Notes: generated by a model not told the origin, from the letters alone. A stretch of DNA of 64,000 nucleotides from Geodermatophilus siccatus (GCF_900103785.1 NZ_FNHE01000015.1:25542-89541); one strand, 5' to 3'. Positions 34,603 through 43,428 are shown, numbered from the stretch's first letter. Made by a program: numbers and translations.

Positions 34603-35823
34603 GTGGCAGGCAACAAGGCAGTCATGTACATGGGTCCAGGGAAGGTCGAGGTCAAGGACCTCGAGTACCCCGGGTTGGAGCTCAAGGAGGGACCGGGGGT
34701 CAACCCGGCCAACGTCGGCCGCAAGACCCCGCACGGGGTCATCCTCCGGACGGTTGCCACCAACATCTGCGGCAGCGACCAGCACATGGTCCGGGGGCGC
34801 ACGACGGCGCCCGAGGGTCTGGTGCTCGGCCACGAGATCACCGGGGAGATCATCGAGAAGGGAAACGACGTCGAGTTCCTGCAGGTCGGGGACATCGTCA
34901 GCGTGCCGTTCAACATCGCCTGCGGCCGCTGTCGCAACTGCAAGGAGGGCAAGACCGGCATCTGCCTGAACGTCAACCCCGACCGCCCGGGCTCGGCCTA
35001 CGGCTACGTCGACATGGGCGGCTGGACCGGCGGCCAGGCCGAGTACGTGATGGTCCCGTACGCGGACTGGAACTGCCTGAAGTTCCCCGACCGCGACCAG
35101 GCGCTGGCCAAGATCCGCGACCTCACGATGCTGTCGGACATCTTCCCGACCGGCTACCACGGCTGCGTGACCGCCGGGGTCGGCACCGGGTCGACGGTGT
35201 ACATCGCCGGCGCCGGGCCGGTCGGGCTCGCCGCGGCGGCCTCAGCGCACCTGCTCGGGGCGGCCGTCGTCATCGTCGGCGACCTCAACGCCGACCGGCT
35301 GGCCCAGGCCCGCAGCTTCGGCTGCGAGACCGTCGACGTCTCCAAGGGCGACCCCAAGGACCAGATCGCCGAGATCCTCGGCGAGCCGGAGGTCGACTGC
35401 GGCGTCGACGCGGTGGGCTTCGAGGCCCGCGGGCACGGGCCGGGCTCGCAGCAGGAGGCCCCTGCGACGGTGCTCAACTCGCTGATGGACATCACCCGCG
35501 CCGGTGGCGCGCTCGGCATCCCCGGTCTCTACGTGACCGGTGACCCGGGCGCGGTCGACGACGCGGCCAAGCAGGGCTCGCTGTCCATCCGGCTGGGGCT
35601 GGGCTGGGCGAAGTCCCACGCCTTCACCACCGGCCAGTGCCCGGTGATGCGCTACAACCGGCAGCTGATGATGGCGATCCTGCACGACCGGGTGCAGATC
35701 GCGAAGGCGGTGAACGCCGAGGTCATCCCGCTGGAGGACGCGCCGCGGGGCTACCAGGAGTTCGACAAGGGCGCGGCGAAGAAGTACGTGCTCAACCCGA
35801 ACGGCCTGATCCCGGCCGCGTGA
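34603..35823 (+). CDS. fdhA: Formaldehyde dehydrogenase, glutathione-independent (zinc MDR family)
   Basis: A 406-residue zinc-dependent dehydrogenase. Catalytic zinc ligands lie in NICGSDQHM and GHEITGE; the structural-zinc loop CGRCRNCKEGKTGIC has the four-Cys pattern; the NAD-binding fold starts with GAGPVGLAAAA. The insertion-rich N-terminus (KAVMYMGPGKVEVKDLEYP) and length match the Pseudomonas putida-type enzyme that oxidises formaldehyde with tightly bound NAD. It would detoxify formaldehyde or dismutate aldehydes. GTG start with GGAGG 7 bases upstream. Monocistronic; a 56-bp palindrome follows. Confidence 0.92.
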   Translation: MAGNKAVMYMGPGKVEVKDLEYPGLELKEGPGVNPANVGRKTPHGVILRTVATNICGSDQHMVRGRTTAPEGLVLGHEITGEIIEKGNDVEFLQVGDIVSVPFNIACGRCRNCKEGKTGICLNVNPDRPGSAYGYVDMGGWTGGQAEYVMVPYADWNCLKFPDRDQALAKIRDLTMLSDIFPTGYHGCVTAGVGTGSTVYIAGAGPVGLAAAASAHLLGAAVVIVGDLNADRLAQARSFGCETVDVSKGDPKDQIAEILGEPEVDCGVDAVGFEARGHGPGSQQEAPATVLNSLMDITRAGGALGIPGLYVTGDPGAVDDAAKQGSLSIRLGLGWAKSHAFTTGQCPVMRYNRQLMMAILHDRVQIAKAVNAEVIPLEDAPRGYQEFDKGAAKKYVLNPNGLIPAA

Positions 35824-35829
35824 ACCGAC

Positions 35830-35885
35830 GATCACGGCGCCGTGACCACCTCCGGCCCGTCCGGGGTGGTCCCGGCGCCGTGATC
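35830..35885. terminator. 56-bp palindromic element at convergent junction, copy 1
   Basis: Arms 35830-35850 and 35865-35885 pair apart from a 3x3 internal loop, with a further CCGG/CCGG apical stem. It lies between fdhA and the photoproduct lyase gene, which converge. A near-identical element of exactly the same length is at 62229-62284 (arms match at 18 of 21 and 19 of 21 positions). Confidence 0.8.
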
Positions 35886-35895
35886 GCGCCGGAGC

Positions 35896-36999
35896 TCACG
35901 TCCAGTACAGGAGCTGGGCCGAGGGCAGCCGCTCGGCGAGCGCGGCCTCGAACCAGGCGCGCAGCTCGGCCATCGTCTCCCTCGGGTAGACGTGCTTGAC
36001 CGAGCCGTACTTCCCGCGCTTGGTCGTGCGCCGGGCCTCGTCCATGTCGAGCTTCGTGCGCGGGTACCAGTCCAGCAGCGTCTCCTTGCTGCCGGGCGTG
36101 AAGCGGTGGGTGATGCACTCGACGGTGAGGTCCGCGTCGGCCGGGAGCGCGGCGGCGAGGGTGTCGAGCAGGTCGCCGTACTCCTCGCGCCAGCCCTCGA
36201 CCGGCATGATCGGCGCGATGGTCAGGCCCACCGGGTAGCCGGCCGCGGCCACCGCGGCCAGCGCCGCCACCCGACCGGACACCGGCGACGTCGCCCCCTC
36301 GAAGCGCCGCGCCACCGAGGCCGCGTTGACCGAGAACCGCAGCCGCGTGCGCCCGCCGTGCGGCAGGTCGAGCAGGCCGGCGACGTCGTCGAACTTGGTG
36401 GTCGCCCGCAGCTGCACCGGCCCGGGCCAGTCGTGCGTGCCGAAGTGCTCGACCATCCGCGCCAGGCCGCCGGTCAGGTGCTCGATCGCCAGCGGGTCGG
36501 TGTAGCAGGAGGCCTCGAACGTCGTCCCCTCGCCGCCGCGCTCGAGCGTGCCCGAGGTGACCGCGCCGCGCCCGACGTACTCGTCGAGGCCGTCGAGGAC
36601 CTCGTCGAGGTCGGCGAAGACACGGGTGACCGGCGGGCCGGACAGCGAGCCGGCGAGGTAGCAGTACTGGCAGTGCGCGGGGCAGCCCTCGGCCAGGTCG
36701 ACGCGCCAGTCCGCCGACGGCGGGATCGGCTGCAGCCTGCGCTTGGACGGCGCGGGGACGACGAGCGCGAGGGTGTCCTTGGCGCGCATGAAGGCAGCGC
36801 GGTCGCCGTCCCCGCGCAGGTTGGGCAGCCGGTCGCCGGGCAGCAGCTCGACGTCGGACACCCCTGCGGCCTCGAGCCGCGCGAGGACGCGCTGCCCGTA
36901 CGGCCGCTCGGCGGCCGAGCGGGTGACGAGGACGCGCGACGGCGTCCACAGGCGGGTCGGGGACGGGGCGGTGGGGGAAGGGGCGAGCGCGGCGGTCAT
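35896..36999 (-). CDS. Spore photoproduct lyase family radical SAM protein
   Basis: A 367-residue radical-SAM DNA-repair protein. The 4Fe-4S motif CPAHCQYC supplies Cys106, Cys110 and Cys113. The segment FEASCYTDPLAIEHL carries Cys165, equivalent to the H-donor Cys of Bacillus SplB (FEASC). The downstream stretch TKFDDVAGLL, RLRFSVNAASV and GYPVGLTIAPIMPVEGW also follows SplB. It should reverse the 5-thyminyl-dihydrothymine UV lesion that forms in dry or A-form DNA. Actinobacteria of this kind make no endospores, so a role in desiccation/UV tolerance is inferred. ATG at 36999 chosen over a start a few codons earlier. Adjacent to xthA in the same direction. Confidence 0.88.
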   Translation of the reverse strand: MTAALAPSPTAPSPTRLWTPSRVLVTRSAAERPYGQRVLARLEAAGVSDVELLPGDRLPNLRGDGDRAAFMRAKDTLALVVPAPSKRRLQPIPPSADWRVDLAEGCPAHCQYCYLAGSLSGPPVTRVFADLDEVLDGLDEYVGRGAVTSGTLERGGEGTTFEASCYTDPLAIEHLTGGLARMVEHFGTHDWPGPVQLRATTKFDDVAGLLDLPHGGRTRLRFSVNAASVARRFEGATSPVSGRVAALAAVAAAGYPVGLTIAPIMPVEGWREEYGDLLDTLAAALPADADLTVECITHRFTPGSKETLLDWYPRTKLDMDEARRTTKRGKYGSVKHVYPRETMAELRAWFEAALAERLPSAQLLYWT

Positions 37000-37038
37000 C
37001 ACCCGGCACAACACCGGGCGGGACGACGTCCGTGCAGG

Positions 37039-37842
37039 TCAGGAGGTGAGTTCGACCACCACGGGGGCGTGGTCGCTGGCACCCTTGCCCTTGCGCTCCT
37101 CGCGGTCGATGCGCGCGCCGCCGACCCGGGCGGCCAGGGCCGGTGAGCCCAGCACGAAGTCGATCCGCATCCCCTCGCGGCGGGGGAAGCGCAGCTGGGT
37201 GTAGTCCCAGTAGGTGTACACGCCGGGGCCGGGGGTGTACGGCCGGACCACGTCGGCGTACCCGGCGTCGACGATCGCGCGGAACGCGGCCCGCTCCGGC
37301 TCGGAGACGTGCGTGGAGTGGGCGAAGACCCGCACGTCCCACACGTCGTCGTCCTGCGGGGCGATGTTCCAGTCGCCGACCAGGGCGACCTGCGCACCGG
37401 CGTCCTCGGCCAGCCACCCGGTGGCCGCGCTCCGCAGCGCCTCGAGCCACTGCAGCTTGTACTGGTAGTGCGGGTCGGTCAGCGTGCGCCCGTTGGGCAC
37501 GTAGAGGCTCCACACCCGCACCCCGCCGCAGGTGGCGCCCAGCGCGCGGGCCTCCGGCGCGGGGTCGACGCCCTCCTTCGCCGACCAGGTCGGCATCCCG
37601 GGGAAGCCGACCTCGACGTCCTGCAGGCCGACACGGGACAGCACCGCCACCCCGTTCCACTGCGAGTGGCCGACGTGCGCGACCTGGTAGCCGAGGTCGG
37701 TGAAGCGGGACTCGGGGAACTGGTCGTCGCGGCACTTCGTCTCCTGGAGAGCCAGGACGTCGACGTCCGAGCGCTGCAGCCAGGCGACCACGCGGTCGGC
37801 GCGGGTGCGGATCGAGTTGACGTTCCAGGTGGCGAGACGCAC
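37039..37842 (-). CDS. xthA: Exodeoxyribonuclease III
   Basis: A 267-residue AP endonuclease/3' exonuclease of the exonuclease III family, acting in base-excision repair. Metal and catalytic motifs are intact: TWNVNSIR, LALQETK (Glu), LYVPNGR, GDWNIAPQDDD, and the C-terminal GASDHAPVVVEL with the Asp-His pair. GTG start at 37842, with TATGGT 8 bases upstream as a leaderless-type promoter. It lies just upstream of the photoproduct lyase gene in the same direction (39 bases), making a small DNA-repair pair. Confidence 0.95.
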   Translation of the reverse strand: MRLATWNVNSIRTRADRVVAWLQRSDVDVLALQETKCRDDQFPESRFTDLGYQVAHVGHSQWNGVAVLSRVGLQDVEVGFPGMPTWSAKEGVDPAPEARALGATCGGVRVWSLYVPNGRTLTDPHYQYKLQWLEALRSAATGWLAEDAGAQVALVGDWNIAPQDDDVWDVRVFAHSTHVSEPERAAFRAIVDAGYADVVRPYTPGPGVYTYWDYTQLRFPRREGMRIDFVLGSPALAARVGGARIDREERKGKGASDHAPVVVELTS

Positions 37843-37850
37843 GGGAACCG

Positions 37851-37856
37851 ACCATA
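37851..37856 (-). promoter_or_regulatory. Near-leaderless -10 box of xthA (TATGGT)
   Basis: TATGGT on the minus strand ends 8 bases before the GTG start at 37842. Confidence 0.4.
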
Positions 37857-38052
37857 CGGAGTGCTCGACGGGCCCGGTCCGGGCTCCGGGCGGCCGTCCG
37901 GCGTGAACCCCTCCACGTCCGGGGTACACGGACGGGTGGCGGTCGAGGTGTGGGAGTCGTGAGGGCGCTGCGCCGGCGCGACGGGTGGGAGCATGGGGGG
38001 TGACGGGCTGCCACGGGTCGCCCCACGTCGAGACAGTCAGCGAGGAGGACCC

Positions 38053-39636
38053 GTGAGCGAGCACGACTGGGACCTGACGCGTCCCATCGGCCCGTCGCGG
38101 CCCCTGCCGCCACCGCCGGAGAGCCCGCGCCGGGGGACGCCCGCTCCCCGTGGCCGCGGCCTCGCCGCGACGCTGGGCCTGACCGTGGTGAACGCCGTCC
38201 TCCCGGGGACGGCGTTCCTCGCAGCCGGTCGGCGCCGGATGGGCGCGCTGGTCCTCGTGGTCTTCCTGCTGCTGGTCGGCGGCGCCGCGTGGCTGGCCAC
38301 CACGGGTCAGCGGGTCGCCGCGCAGATCGCCGTCGACGCCTCCGCGCTGATCTGGGTGTTCGGCGGGATCGTCGTCCTGGGCCTGCTGTGGGTCGCCGTC
38401 GTCGTCGGGGGCTACCGCGCGCTGCTGTCGCCGCGCACCTCCCGCGGCGGGAAGGTGCTGGGCGGCGTCCTGGTGGCCGCGCTGGTGGCCGGCATCGCGT
38501 ACCCGGTGGTCACGGCCGGCCAGGTGGCGCTGGCCCAGCGCGGCCTCATCGACGGGCTCTTCGCCGATCGCGAGTCGGCCACGGTGACCGCCGGGGTCGA
38601 CCCCTTCGGCGACCAGGAGCGGGTCAACGTGCTGCTGCTGGGCGGGGACGGCGGCGAGGGCCGCGAGGGCGTGCGCACCGACACCGTGATCGTGGCCAGC
38701 ATCGACACCGACACCGGCGACACGACGCTGTTCAGCCTGCCGCGCAACCTCGAGGACCTGCCGTTCCCGGCCGACAGCCCGCTCGGCGACGTCTACCCGG
38801 ACGGCTTCGACGCCGGCAGCGAGAGCGAGAGCCTGCTCAACGCCGTCTACCGCAACGGCCCCCGTGACCACCCCGACGTCCTCGGGCCGACCGACGACCC
38901 CGGGGCGGACTTCCTCAAGCTCGGGGTCGGCGAGGCGCTCGGCCTGGACATCCACTACTTCGTGCTGGTCAACCTCGACGGGTTCAGCCGGCTGGTCGAC
39001 GCCCTCGGCGGGATCACCGTCGACGTCAACTACTGGGTGCCCATCAACGGCAACCCCGGCACCGGCGAGCTGCCCGACGACTACATCGAGCCCGGTCCCG
39101 ACCAGCGGATGGACGGCGCGCGGGCGCTGGCCTTCGCCCGCGGTCGCTTCGGCCTCACCGACTACGACCGGATGGCCCGTCAGCGCTGCACGATCAGCGC
39201 GATCATCGAGGCCGCCGACCCGGTGACCCTGCTGGAGCGCTACCAGGAGCTCGCGGCCACCACGCAGGACATCGTGAGCACCGACATCCCCCGGTCGGCC
39301 CTCGACGACTTCGTCGACCTGGGGTTCCTGGTCAAGGACGCCGAGGTGCGCAGCGTGGTCTTCGACGACACCGTGATCAACCCGGCCTACCCCGACTACG
39401 ACCGGATCCGCTCGATCGTCGACGAGGCGCTGCACCCCGCACCGGCGGCCGACGACGCCGCGAACGGCACACCTGCGCCGACACCCACGCCGGCCCCCGG
39501 CTCGCCGACCGCGGCGCCGGGCGTGCCCACGGGCGAGGCCGGGGCGGTGACGGACGTGACCGACGCCTGTGCCTACGACCCCGCCCGGGCCGCCGAGGCC
39601 CGCGCCGCGGGCGAGCCGCCGAACCGGGCCGACTGA
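38053..39636 (+). CDS. LytR-CpsA-Psr (LCP) family cell-wall ligase
   Basis: A 527-residue membrane-anchored protein. A Pro-rich cytoplasmic N-terminus is followed by four hydrophobic segments between about residues 35 and 165, more than the single anchor of classical LCP proteins. The extracytoplasmic LCP domain (about 190-450) shows the conserved Arg/Asp motifs RTDTVIVASID, SLPRNLEDLP and FARGRFGLTDYDRMARQR that bind the polyprenyl-pyrophosphate substrate. The C-terminus is a Pro/Thr/Ala-rich tail. The family attaches glycopolymers such as arabinogalactan or teichoic-type polymers to peptidoglycan. GTG start with GAGGAGG upstream. A copy of the post-stop repeat follows immediately. Confidence 0.93.
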   Translation: MSEHDWDLTRPIGPSRPLPPPPESPRRGTPAPRGRGLAATLGLTVVNAVLPGTAFLAAGRRRMGALVLVVFLLLVGGAAWLATTGQRVAAQIAVDASALIWVFGGIVVLGLLWVAVVVGGYRALLSPRTSRGGKVLGGVLVAALVAGIAYPVVTAGQVALAQRGLIDGLFADRESATVTAGVDPFGDQERVNVLLLGGDGGEGREGVRTDTVIVASIDTDTGDTTLFSLPRNLEDLPFPADSPLGDVYPDGFDAGSESESLLNAVYRNGPRDHPDVLGPTDDPGADFLKLGVGEALGLDIHYFVLVNLDGFSRLVDALGGITVDVNYWVPINGNPGTGELPDDYIEPGPDQRMDGARALAFARGRFGLTDYDRMARQRCTISAIIEAADPVTLLERYQELAATTQDIVSTDIPRSALDDFVDLGFLVKDAEVRSVVFDDTVINPAYPDYDRIRSIVDEALHPAPAADDAANGTPAPTPTPAPGSPTAAPGVPTGEAGAVTDVTDACAYDPARAAEARAAGEPPNRAD

Positions 39637-39755
39637 AGAAGGACCACCCTCCTCCCCCCCGGAGAAGGACCCCGTCCCCCTCACCCCTCGCACGTTCGGG
39701 GCGAGCCTCTGGACGGGGCCTCGCGGCGGGACCCTGCAGGGCGGCCGTTCCCGTG
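39637..39755 (+). repeat. Post-stop intergenic repeat, copy A
   Basis: It starts right after the LCP stop codon with AGAAGGACCACC, then a second start-like block AGAAGGACCCCGTCC, a GGACGGGG complement, GGCGGGACCCTGCAGG and GGCCGTTCCC. The leading block is present twice in this copy. GGACCCCGTCC and GGACGGGGCC can form a hairpin. Confidence 0.7.
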
Positions 39756-39808
39756 CCCCACCGAGGTCGGGGCAGGTCCCAGGAGAGGAACCGGCGGGTG
39801 ACGCCGCC

Positions 39809-39814
39809 TAGGGT
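39809..39814 (+). promoter_or_regulatory. Leaderless -10 box (TAGGGT)
   Basis: TAGGGT ends 7 bases before ATG 39822, with no ribosome site in between. Confidence 0.5.
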
Positions 39815-39821
39815 CGATCGC

Positions 39822-40016
39822 ATGACCTCACCCGCGGGGGACCGCCGCGAGCGCCTCGTCGCGCTGCTCGTGGCCGGCGTGGCCGTCGTCCTGCTGGTGT
39901 CGTCGCCCACCTGGTTCGCCAGCGGCCGGACCGGCGTGGGGGTCGCCCAGCTGTTCCTCGGCGCGGTCCTCGCCGCGGTCGCGGCCTTCCTGTACCGGCG
40001 CGCGCAGCGCCGCTGA
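39822..40016 (+). CDS. Small two-helix membrane protein, hypothetical
   Basis: A 64-residue protein with two hydrophobic helices (LVALLVAGVAVVLLVSS and VAQLFLGAVLAAVAAFLY) and a basic C-terminus (RRAQRR). No family is recognised. The ATG start is supported by the TAGGGT leaderless promoter; codon use is typical of the genome. It lies between the LCP gene's repeat and another small gene. Confidence 0.65.
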   Translation: MTSPAGDRRERLVALLVAGVAVVLLVSSPTWFASGRTGVGVAQLFLGAVLAAVAAFLYRRAQRR

Positions 40017-40135
40017 CCACCGCACCCGACGCGGGGCCGTCCCGCCCCGGCCGCGGCTCGTGGACGGTCGCATTGCGCCGCGACGCGACCGGCAGCACGC
40101 TGACCGGACCTGTCGATGACCGAGTGGAGGTCGGC

Positions 40136-40336
40136 GTGAAGCTGGACAAGCAGGAGCTGGTGCGGGTGCTGCACACGGAGGGCGACAACGAGACCGCCGA
40201 CAAGGTGGCCGCCCAGCTGCCCGACGAGATCGACACCGAGCGGGACGGCGACACGCTCGACGGGCTCGGGCTGGACCGCACGCAGCTGATGGCCAAGCTC
40301 GCCGGCGGCGGCTTCGGCGGGACGATCGCCCCCTGA
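40136..40336 (+). CDS. Small hypothetical soluble protein
   Basis: A 66-residue acidic protein starting at the GTG at 40136, with GGAGG 5 bases upstream. The sequence LDKQELVRVLHTEGDNETADKVAAQLPDEIDTERD is helical and highly charged, and the end (KLAGGGFGGTIAP) is Gly-rich. It resembles small conserved actinobacterial proteins of unknown function. No motif indicates activity. The stop codon is 16 bases from the end of the convergent DUF1801-like gene. Confidence 0.65.
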   Translation: MKLDKQELVRVLHTEGDNETADKVAAQLPDEIDTERDGDTLDGLGLDRTQLMAKLAGGGFGGTIAP

Positions 40337-40351
40337 CGTCGTTCCGGCGGC

Positions 40352-40726
40352 TCAGCGGGCGCGGAGCCCGGCGCCCAGCTCGACGGCGTGGTCGAGGAAC
40401 GGGACGACGACGGCCGGGTCGACCCCGTCCGGGGCGGTGAACTCGAGTGCGCGGACCTGGCGTCCGGTGCCCGTCAGGCGCCCCTCCGGGTCGGGCAGCC
40501 GTGCGCCGTGCTCGAACACCAGCTGCACGCGCTCGGCTCCCGGGAAGAGGGCGCAGACGAAGCCGGCGGCGGGATCGCGGTAGTTGATCGAGTGCCAGCC
40601 GTGCCGCACCCGCTCCTCGAGCTGCGGATGGGCGTCCAGCAGCACGGTGCGCAGCCGCTGCGCGGTGGCCGCCACCCCGTCAGGGTGCTCGCTCAGCAGG
40701 TCGTCGGCTCCCGGGTCCCTGGGCAC
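40352..40726 (-). CDS. DUF1801-like small protein
   Basis: A 124-residue cytoplasmic protein. The patterns ERVRHGWHSINYRDPAAGFVCALFP and VQLVFEHGARLPDPEGRL, with a final VVPFLDHAVEL, fit the DUF1801/YdhG-type fold (often called iron chaperone or SufE-like by structure, without proven function). ATG start. It is co-directional with the acyl-CoA dehydrogenase, ending the same strand block, but separated from it by 65 bases. Confidence 0.7.
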   Translation of the reverse strand: MPRDPGADDLLSEHPDGVAATAQRLRTVLLDAHPQLEERVRHGWHSINYRDPAAGFVCALFPGAERVQLVFEHGARLPDPEGRLTGTGRQVRALEFTAPDGVDPAVVVPFLDHAVELGAGLRAR

Positions 40727-40791
40727 GGCTGCAGCCTGGCACCGGGCACCGACAGCCGGGAACGGCTGCCGGTGCCCGGCCGGGTCCTCCC

Positions 40792-42003
40792 TCAGCCGGC
40801 GTACGGGCGCTCGCGCGCCAGCTCCTCCTTGGCCACCCCGCGGATGTGCACGGCGTCCGGGCCGTCGACGATGCGCAGCGTGCGGGCGCTGGCGTAGAAG
40901 CGGGCCAGCACGGTGTCGTCGCTGACGCCGGCCCCGCCGTGCAGCTGGATGGCCCGGTCGATGACGTCGAGGGCGACCCGGGGGGCGGCGACCTTGATCG
41001 CGGAGATCTCGGTTCGGGCACCCTTCGCCCCGTGCTTGTCGATCAGGTCCGCGGTCTTGAGCACGTAGAGCCGGGCCTGGTCGATCTCCATCCGCGACAG
41101 GGCGATCGCCTCGCGCACGGTGCCCTGGTCGGCCAGCGGCCGGCCGAACGCCACCCGGGCCTTCGACCGCTCCACCATCAGCATCAGCGCCCGCTCCGCC
41201 ATGCCGATCGCCCGCATGCAGTGGTGGATGCGGCCGGGGCCGAGCCGGGCCTGGGCGATCATGAAGCCGTCGCCCTCACCGGCCAGGACGTTCGACACCG
41301 GCACCCGGACGTCGGTGAACCGCAGCTCCGAGTGGCCGTGCTGGTCCTGGTACCCGAAGACCGGCAGGTGCCGCACGATCTCGAAGCCGGGGGTGTCCCG
41401 GGGGACGAGCACCATCGACTGCTGGCGGTGCGGCGGCCCGTCGGGGTCGGTCTTGCCCATGACGATGAAGATCTGGCAGCGCTCGTCGGCGGTGCCGGTG
41501 ATCCACCACTTGCGGCCGTTGATGACGTACTCGTCGCCGTCGCGCACGATCGAGGTCTGGATGTTCCGGGCGTCGGACGACGCGACGTCCGGCTCGGTCA
41601 TCGCGAACCCGGAACGGATCTCGCCCTCCAGCAGGGGGGTGAGCCAGCGCTCCTTCTGCTCGGGCGTGCCGAACAGCATCAGGGTCTCCATGTTCCCGGT
41701 GTCCGGGGCCCCGCAGTTGGTCACCTCGGGGGCGATCACCGGCGACCAGCCCATGATCTCGGCGACGGAGGCGTACTCCAGGTTGGTCAGCCCGCCGAGT
41801 TCGTGGTGGAAGAGGTTCCAGAGGCCACGCTTGCGGGCCTCGACCTTCAGCTCCTCGAGCACCGGGGGGTGCTCGTGGTTGTCGTGACCGCGTTCGGCGC
41901 GCCACGCCTCGTACACCGGCTCGGCGGGGAAGACCTGCTCACGCATGAAGTCCCACATCCGGCCGCAGACGTCCTCGGCTCGTGCGGAGAGGGCGAAGTC
42001 CAT
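40792..42003 (-). CDS. Acyl-CoA dehydrogenase
   Basis: A 403-residue FAD-dependent acyl-CoA dehydrogenase that introduces the alpha-beta double bond in fatty acyl or related CoA thioesters. Signature segments are [13 protein letters not shown] (FAD/substrate contact), [18 protein letters not shown], and the C-terminal [19 protein letters not shown] with [12 protein letters not shown]. It resembles the ACAD10/11-like FadE group. ATG at 42003 has TACGTT 6 bases upstream and no ribosome site. It is isolated from other beta-oxidation genes. Confidence 0.94.
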   Translation of the reverse strand: MDFALSARAEDVCGRMWDFMREQVFPAEPVYEAWRAERGHDNHEHPPVLEELKVEARKRGLWNLFHHELGGLTNLEYASVAEIMGWSPVIAPEVTNCGAPDTGNMETLMLFGTPEQKERWLTPLLEGEIRSGFAMTEPDVASSDARNIQTSIVRDGDEYVINGRKWWITGTADERCQIFIVMGKTDPDGPPHRQQSMVLVPRDTPGFEIVRHLPVFGYQDQHGHSELRFTDVRVPVSNVLAGEGDGFMIAQARLGPGRIHHCMRAIGMAERALMLMVERSKARVAFGRPLADQGTVREAIALSRMEIDQARLYVLKTADLIDKHGAKGARTEISAIKVAAPRVALDVIDRAIQLHGGAGVSDDTVLARFYASARTLRIVDGPDAVHIRGVAKEELARERPYAG

Positions 42004-42009
42004 GGACGC

Positions 42010-42015
42010 AACGTA
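42010..42015 (-). promoter_or_regulatory. Leaderless -10 box of the acyl-CoA dehydrogenase (TACGTT)
   Basis: TACGTT on the minus strand ends 6 bases before ATG 42003. Confidence 0.5.
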
Positions 42016-42065
42016 GAGGGCGGCGTGACCGGCGTCTCGCCAGGGGTCCGTCGTGCGGTCCCGGG

Positions 42066-42353
42066 TCAGGACGGCGGGTCGTCGTCCGGCCGCCACTCCC
42101 CGGCGGGCAGCCAGCAGCTGAACGCGAACGGGCAGCCGATCAGCACCAGCAGGGCCATCAGGCCGAAGGCCGCCGGCCCCAGCAGGAGCGGCGCGGCGAC
42201 GACCACCACCGCACCCAGCACCACCACCCAGAGCGCACCGCGGCCCGGTGGGGGGCCCAGGGTGCCCGGGCCGGCGGCCAGCCGAGCGGCGAGGTCGGGG
42301 TCGTCGCGGGCGAGGGCCTCGCCCAGGGCGCGCAGCACGGGGTCGTCGTCCAC
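42066..42353 (-). CDS. DUF3040-like small membrane protein
   Basis: A 95-residue protein: an acidic N-terminal segment ([22 protein letters not shown]) followed by two hydrophobic helices ([19 protein letters not shown] and [16 protein letters not shown]). This is the layout of DUF3040 proteins, common in Actinobacteria and of unknown function. GTG at 42353 is chosen because GGAGG lies 8 bases upstream; the frame is open further upstream but without coding character. It lies between the DUF4383 gene and the acyl-CoA dehydrogenase, all on the minus strand. Confidence 0.65.
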   Translation of the reverse strand: MDDDPVLRALGEALARDDPDLAARLAAGPGTLGPPPGRGALWVVVLGAVVVVAAPLLLGPAAFGLMALLVLIGCPFAFSCWLPAGEWRPDDDPPS

Positions 42354-42540
42354 GGCACGGGCCTCCGGTTCCGGCACGTGCGGCGCCCCTGGCTCGGGCG
42401 CGGGCAGGACGTCGTCCCCCGGGTCGAGTCCCCGACTGCCAGCCTCCGCCGCGGACCGCGGGACCGCCAGCCCCCTGTGCGCGCCGTCCGGCCGCGGATG
42501 CGCCGGAGGCCGGGCCCCGTGCGGGGCCCGGCCTCCGGCA

Positions 42541-42624
42541 ACGTGCGGGAACGGCCCTGCTGCAGGGCCCGCCGGCCCCGTCCTCCCCACCGCGAGCTCG
42601 CGGTGAGGAGGACGGGGTCCTCTG
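42541..42624 (-). repeat. Post-stop intergenic repeat, copy B, with 21-bp hairpin
   Basis: Read on the minus strand it starts right after the DUF4383 stop with CAGAGGACCCCGTCC and ends with GGCGGGCCCTGCAG and GGGCCGTTCCC. Within it, 42576-42596 and 42597-42617 pair over 21 bp with a single wobble and no loop, a strong terminator. This is the cleanest copy of the family. Confidence 0.8.
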
Positions 42625-43068
42625 TCAGACGCGCGAGGCGCGGCCGGTGACGGTGTTGCGCACCGGGCCCAGCGCGATGACCAGACCCACGACCGCGGTG
42701 AGGACGTGCAGGACGTTGTCAGCGGCGTTGATGCTGAGGAAGTCCCACGTCTTGCCGATCGCGATCAGCCCGTAGACGAACGCGGCGCCGTAGCCGACGG
42801 CCAGCAGCCAGCCGTAGGTGCGCGCGCCGGCCAGGGTGCGGGCCAGCAGCAGGCCGGCCGCACCGATGACGATGTGGACGACGTTGTGCATGCCGTTGAT
42901 CTCGAACCCGAGCAGGGTCCGGTTGGTGTCGTGGGCGAAGAAGTCGCCGAATCCGGTGACGAAGAAGCCGACGATCCCCACCAGCAGGTAGATGGCGCCG
43001 AACGCCAGCGCCAGGAGCTGCGGCCAGGTCCGCGCTCCGCTGGTCGTGTTGCCCGCAGTAGCGGCCAT
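42625..43068 (-). CDS. DUF4383 membrane protein
   Basis: A 147-residue protein with four membrane helices (LLALAFGAIYLLVGIVGFF, NVVHIVIGAAGLLLA, YGWLLAVGYGAAFVYGLI and DNVLHVLTAVVGLVIALG) and the His-containing motifs GMHNVVH and DNVLHVLT typical of DUF4383. The function is unknown. ATG start with GGAGG 5 bases upstream. A GTTCCG-N13-GGGTAT element upstream resembles the general-stress (SigB/SigH-type) promoter consensus of actinomycetes, so stress induction is likely. The post-stop repeat copy B follows its stop. Confidence 0.88.
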   Translation of the reverse strand: MAATAGNTTSGARTWPQLLALAFGAIYLLVGIVGFFVTGFGDFFAHDTNRTLLGFEINGMHNVVHIVIGAAGLLLARTLAGARTYGWLLAVGYGAAFVYGLIAIGKTWDFLSINAADNVLHVLTAVVGLVIALGPVRNTVTGRASRV

Positions 43069-43122
43069 GGTGTCCTCCAGGGTGCAGTCAATCCGCCACG
43101 GTTCGACGGGTCTGGGTGTGCG

Positions 43123-43147
43123 ATACCCGCCGCGGACGTTCCGGAAC
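43123..43147 (-). promoter_or_regulatory. Candidate general-stress (SigB-type) promoter of the DUF4383 gene
   Basis: On the minus strand GTTCCG (43142-43147), a 13-base spacer and GGGTAT (43123-43128) match the Streptomyces SigB consensus GTTTNN-N13/14-GGGTAY with one mismatch. The predicted leader is about 48 bases. The rest of the gap 43148-43371 shows no gene or other clear signal. Confidence 0.5.
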
Positions 43148-43371
43148 GGATGTCACCCGTCCGTGTTGGGCACCACACACCGGCGGATGGCCCCGCCGAC
43201 GGGCCGCCGCAGCGACCCGCACCAGCTGTTCGTCGGCCGGCGCCCGGGCGGTTCACCACGCCGCTGTCCCCGGCGTGTCGTGTACCCCGGAAAGGGCACG
43301 CGCGACATCCCGTAATCAGCGGCTCCCGCGACTACGGTCGGGGCCCACCCGGTCCCACCGGGCGGAGAGGC

Positions 43372-43416
43372 CGGTCCTGACCCCGTGCGCCACGGGGGAC
43401 CACGGGGTCAGGACCG
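43372..43416 (-). terminator. Perfect 16-bp hairpin after the carbamoyltransferase gene
   Basis: Arms 43372-43387 and 43401-43416 (CGGTCCTGACCCCGTG on the left) pair perfectly with a 13-base loop. It begins 12 bases beyond the minus-strand stop codon at 43429. Confidence 0.75.
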
Positions 43417-43428
43417 CTCGCCCCCTGC

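Noticed and set aside
37922..37927. GGGTAC as a SigB-type -10 box for the LCP gene
   Set aside because: No GTTT-like -35 box at 13-14 bases upstream.
43095..43110. GGTTCGA resembling a tRNA T-arm
   Set aside because: No acceptor, D or anticodon stem can be formed around it.
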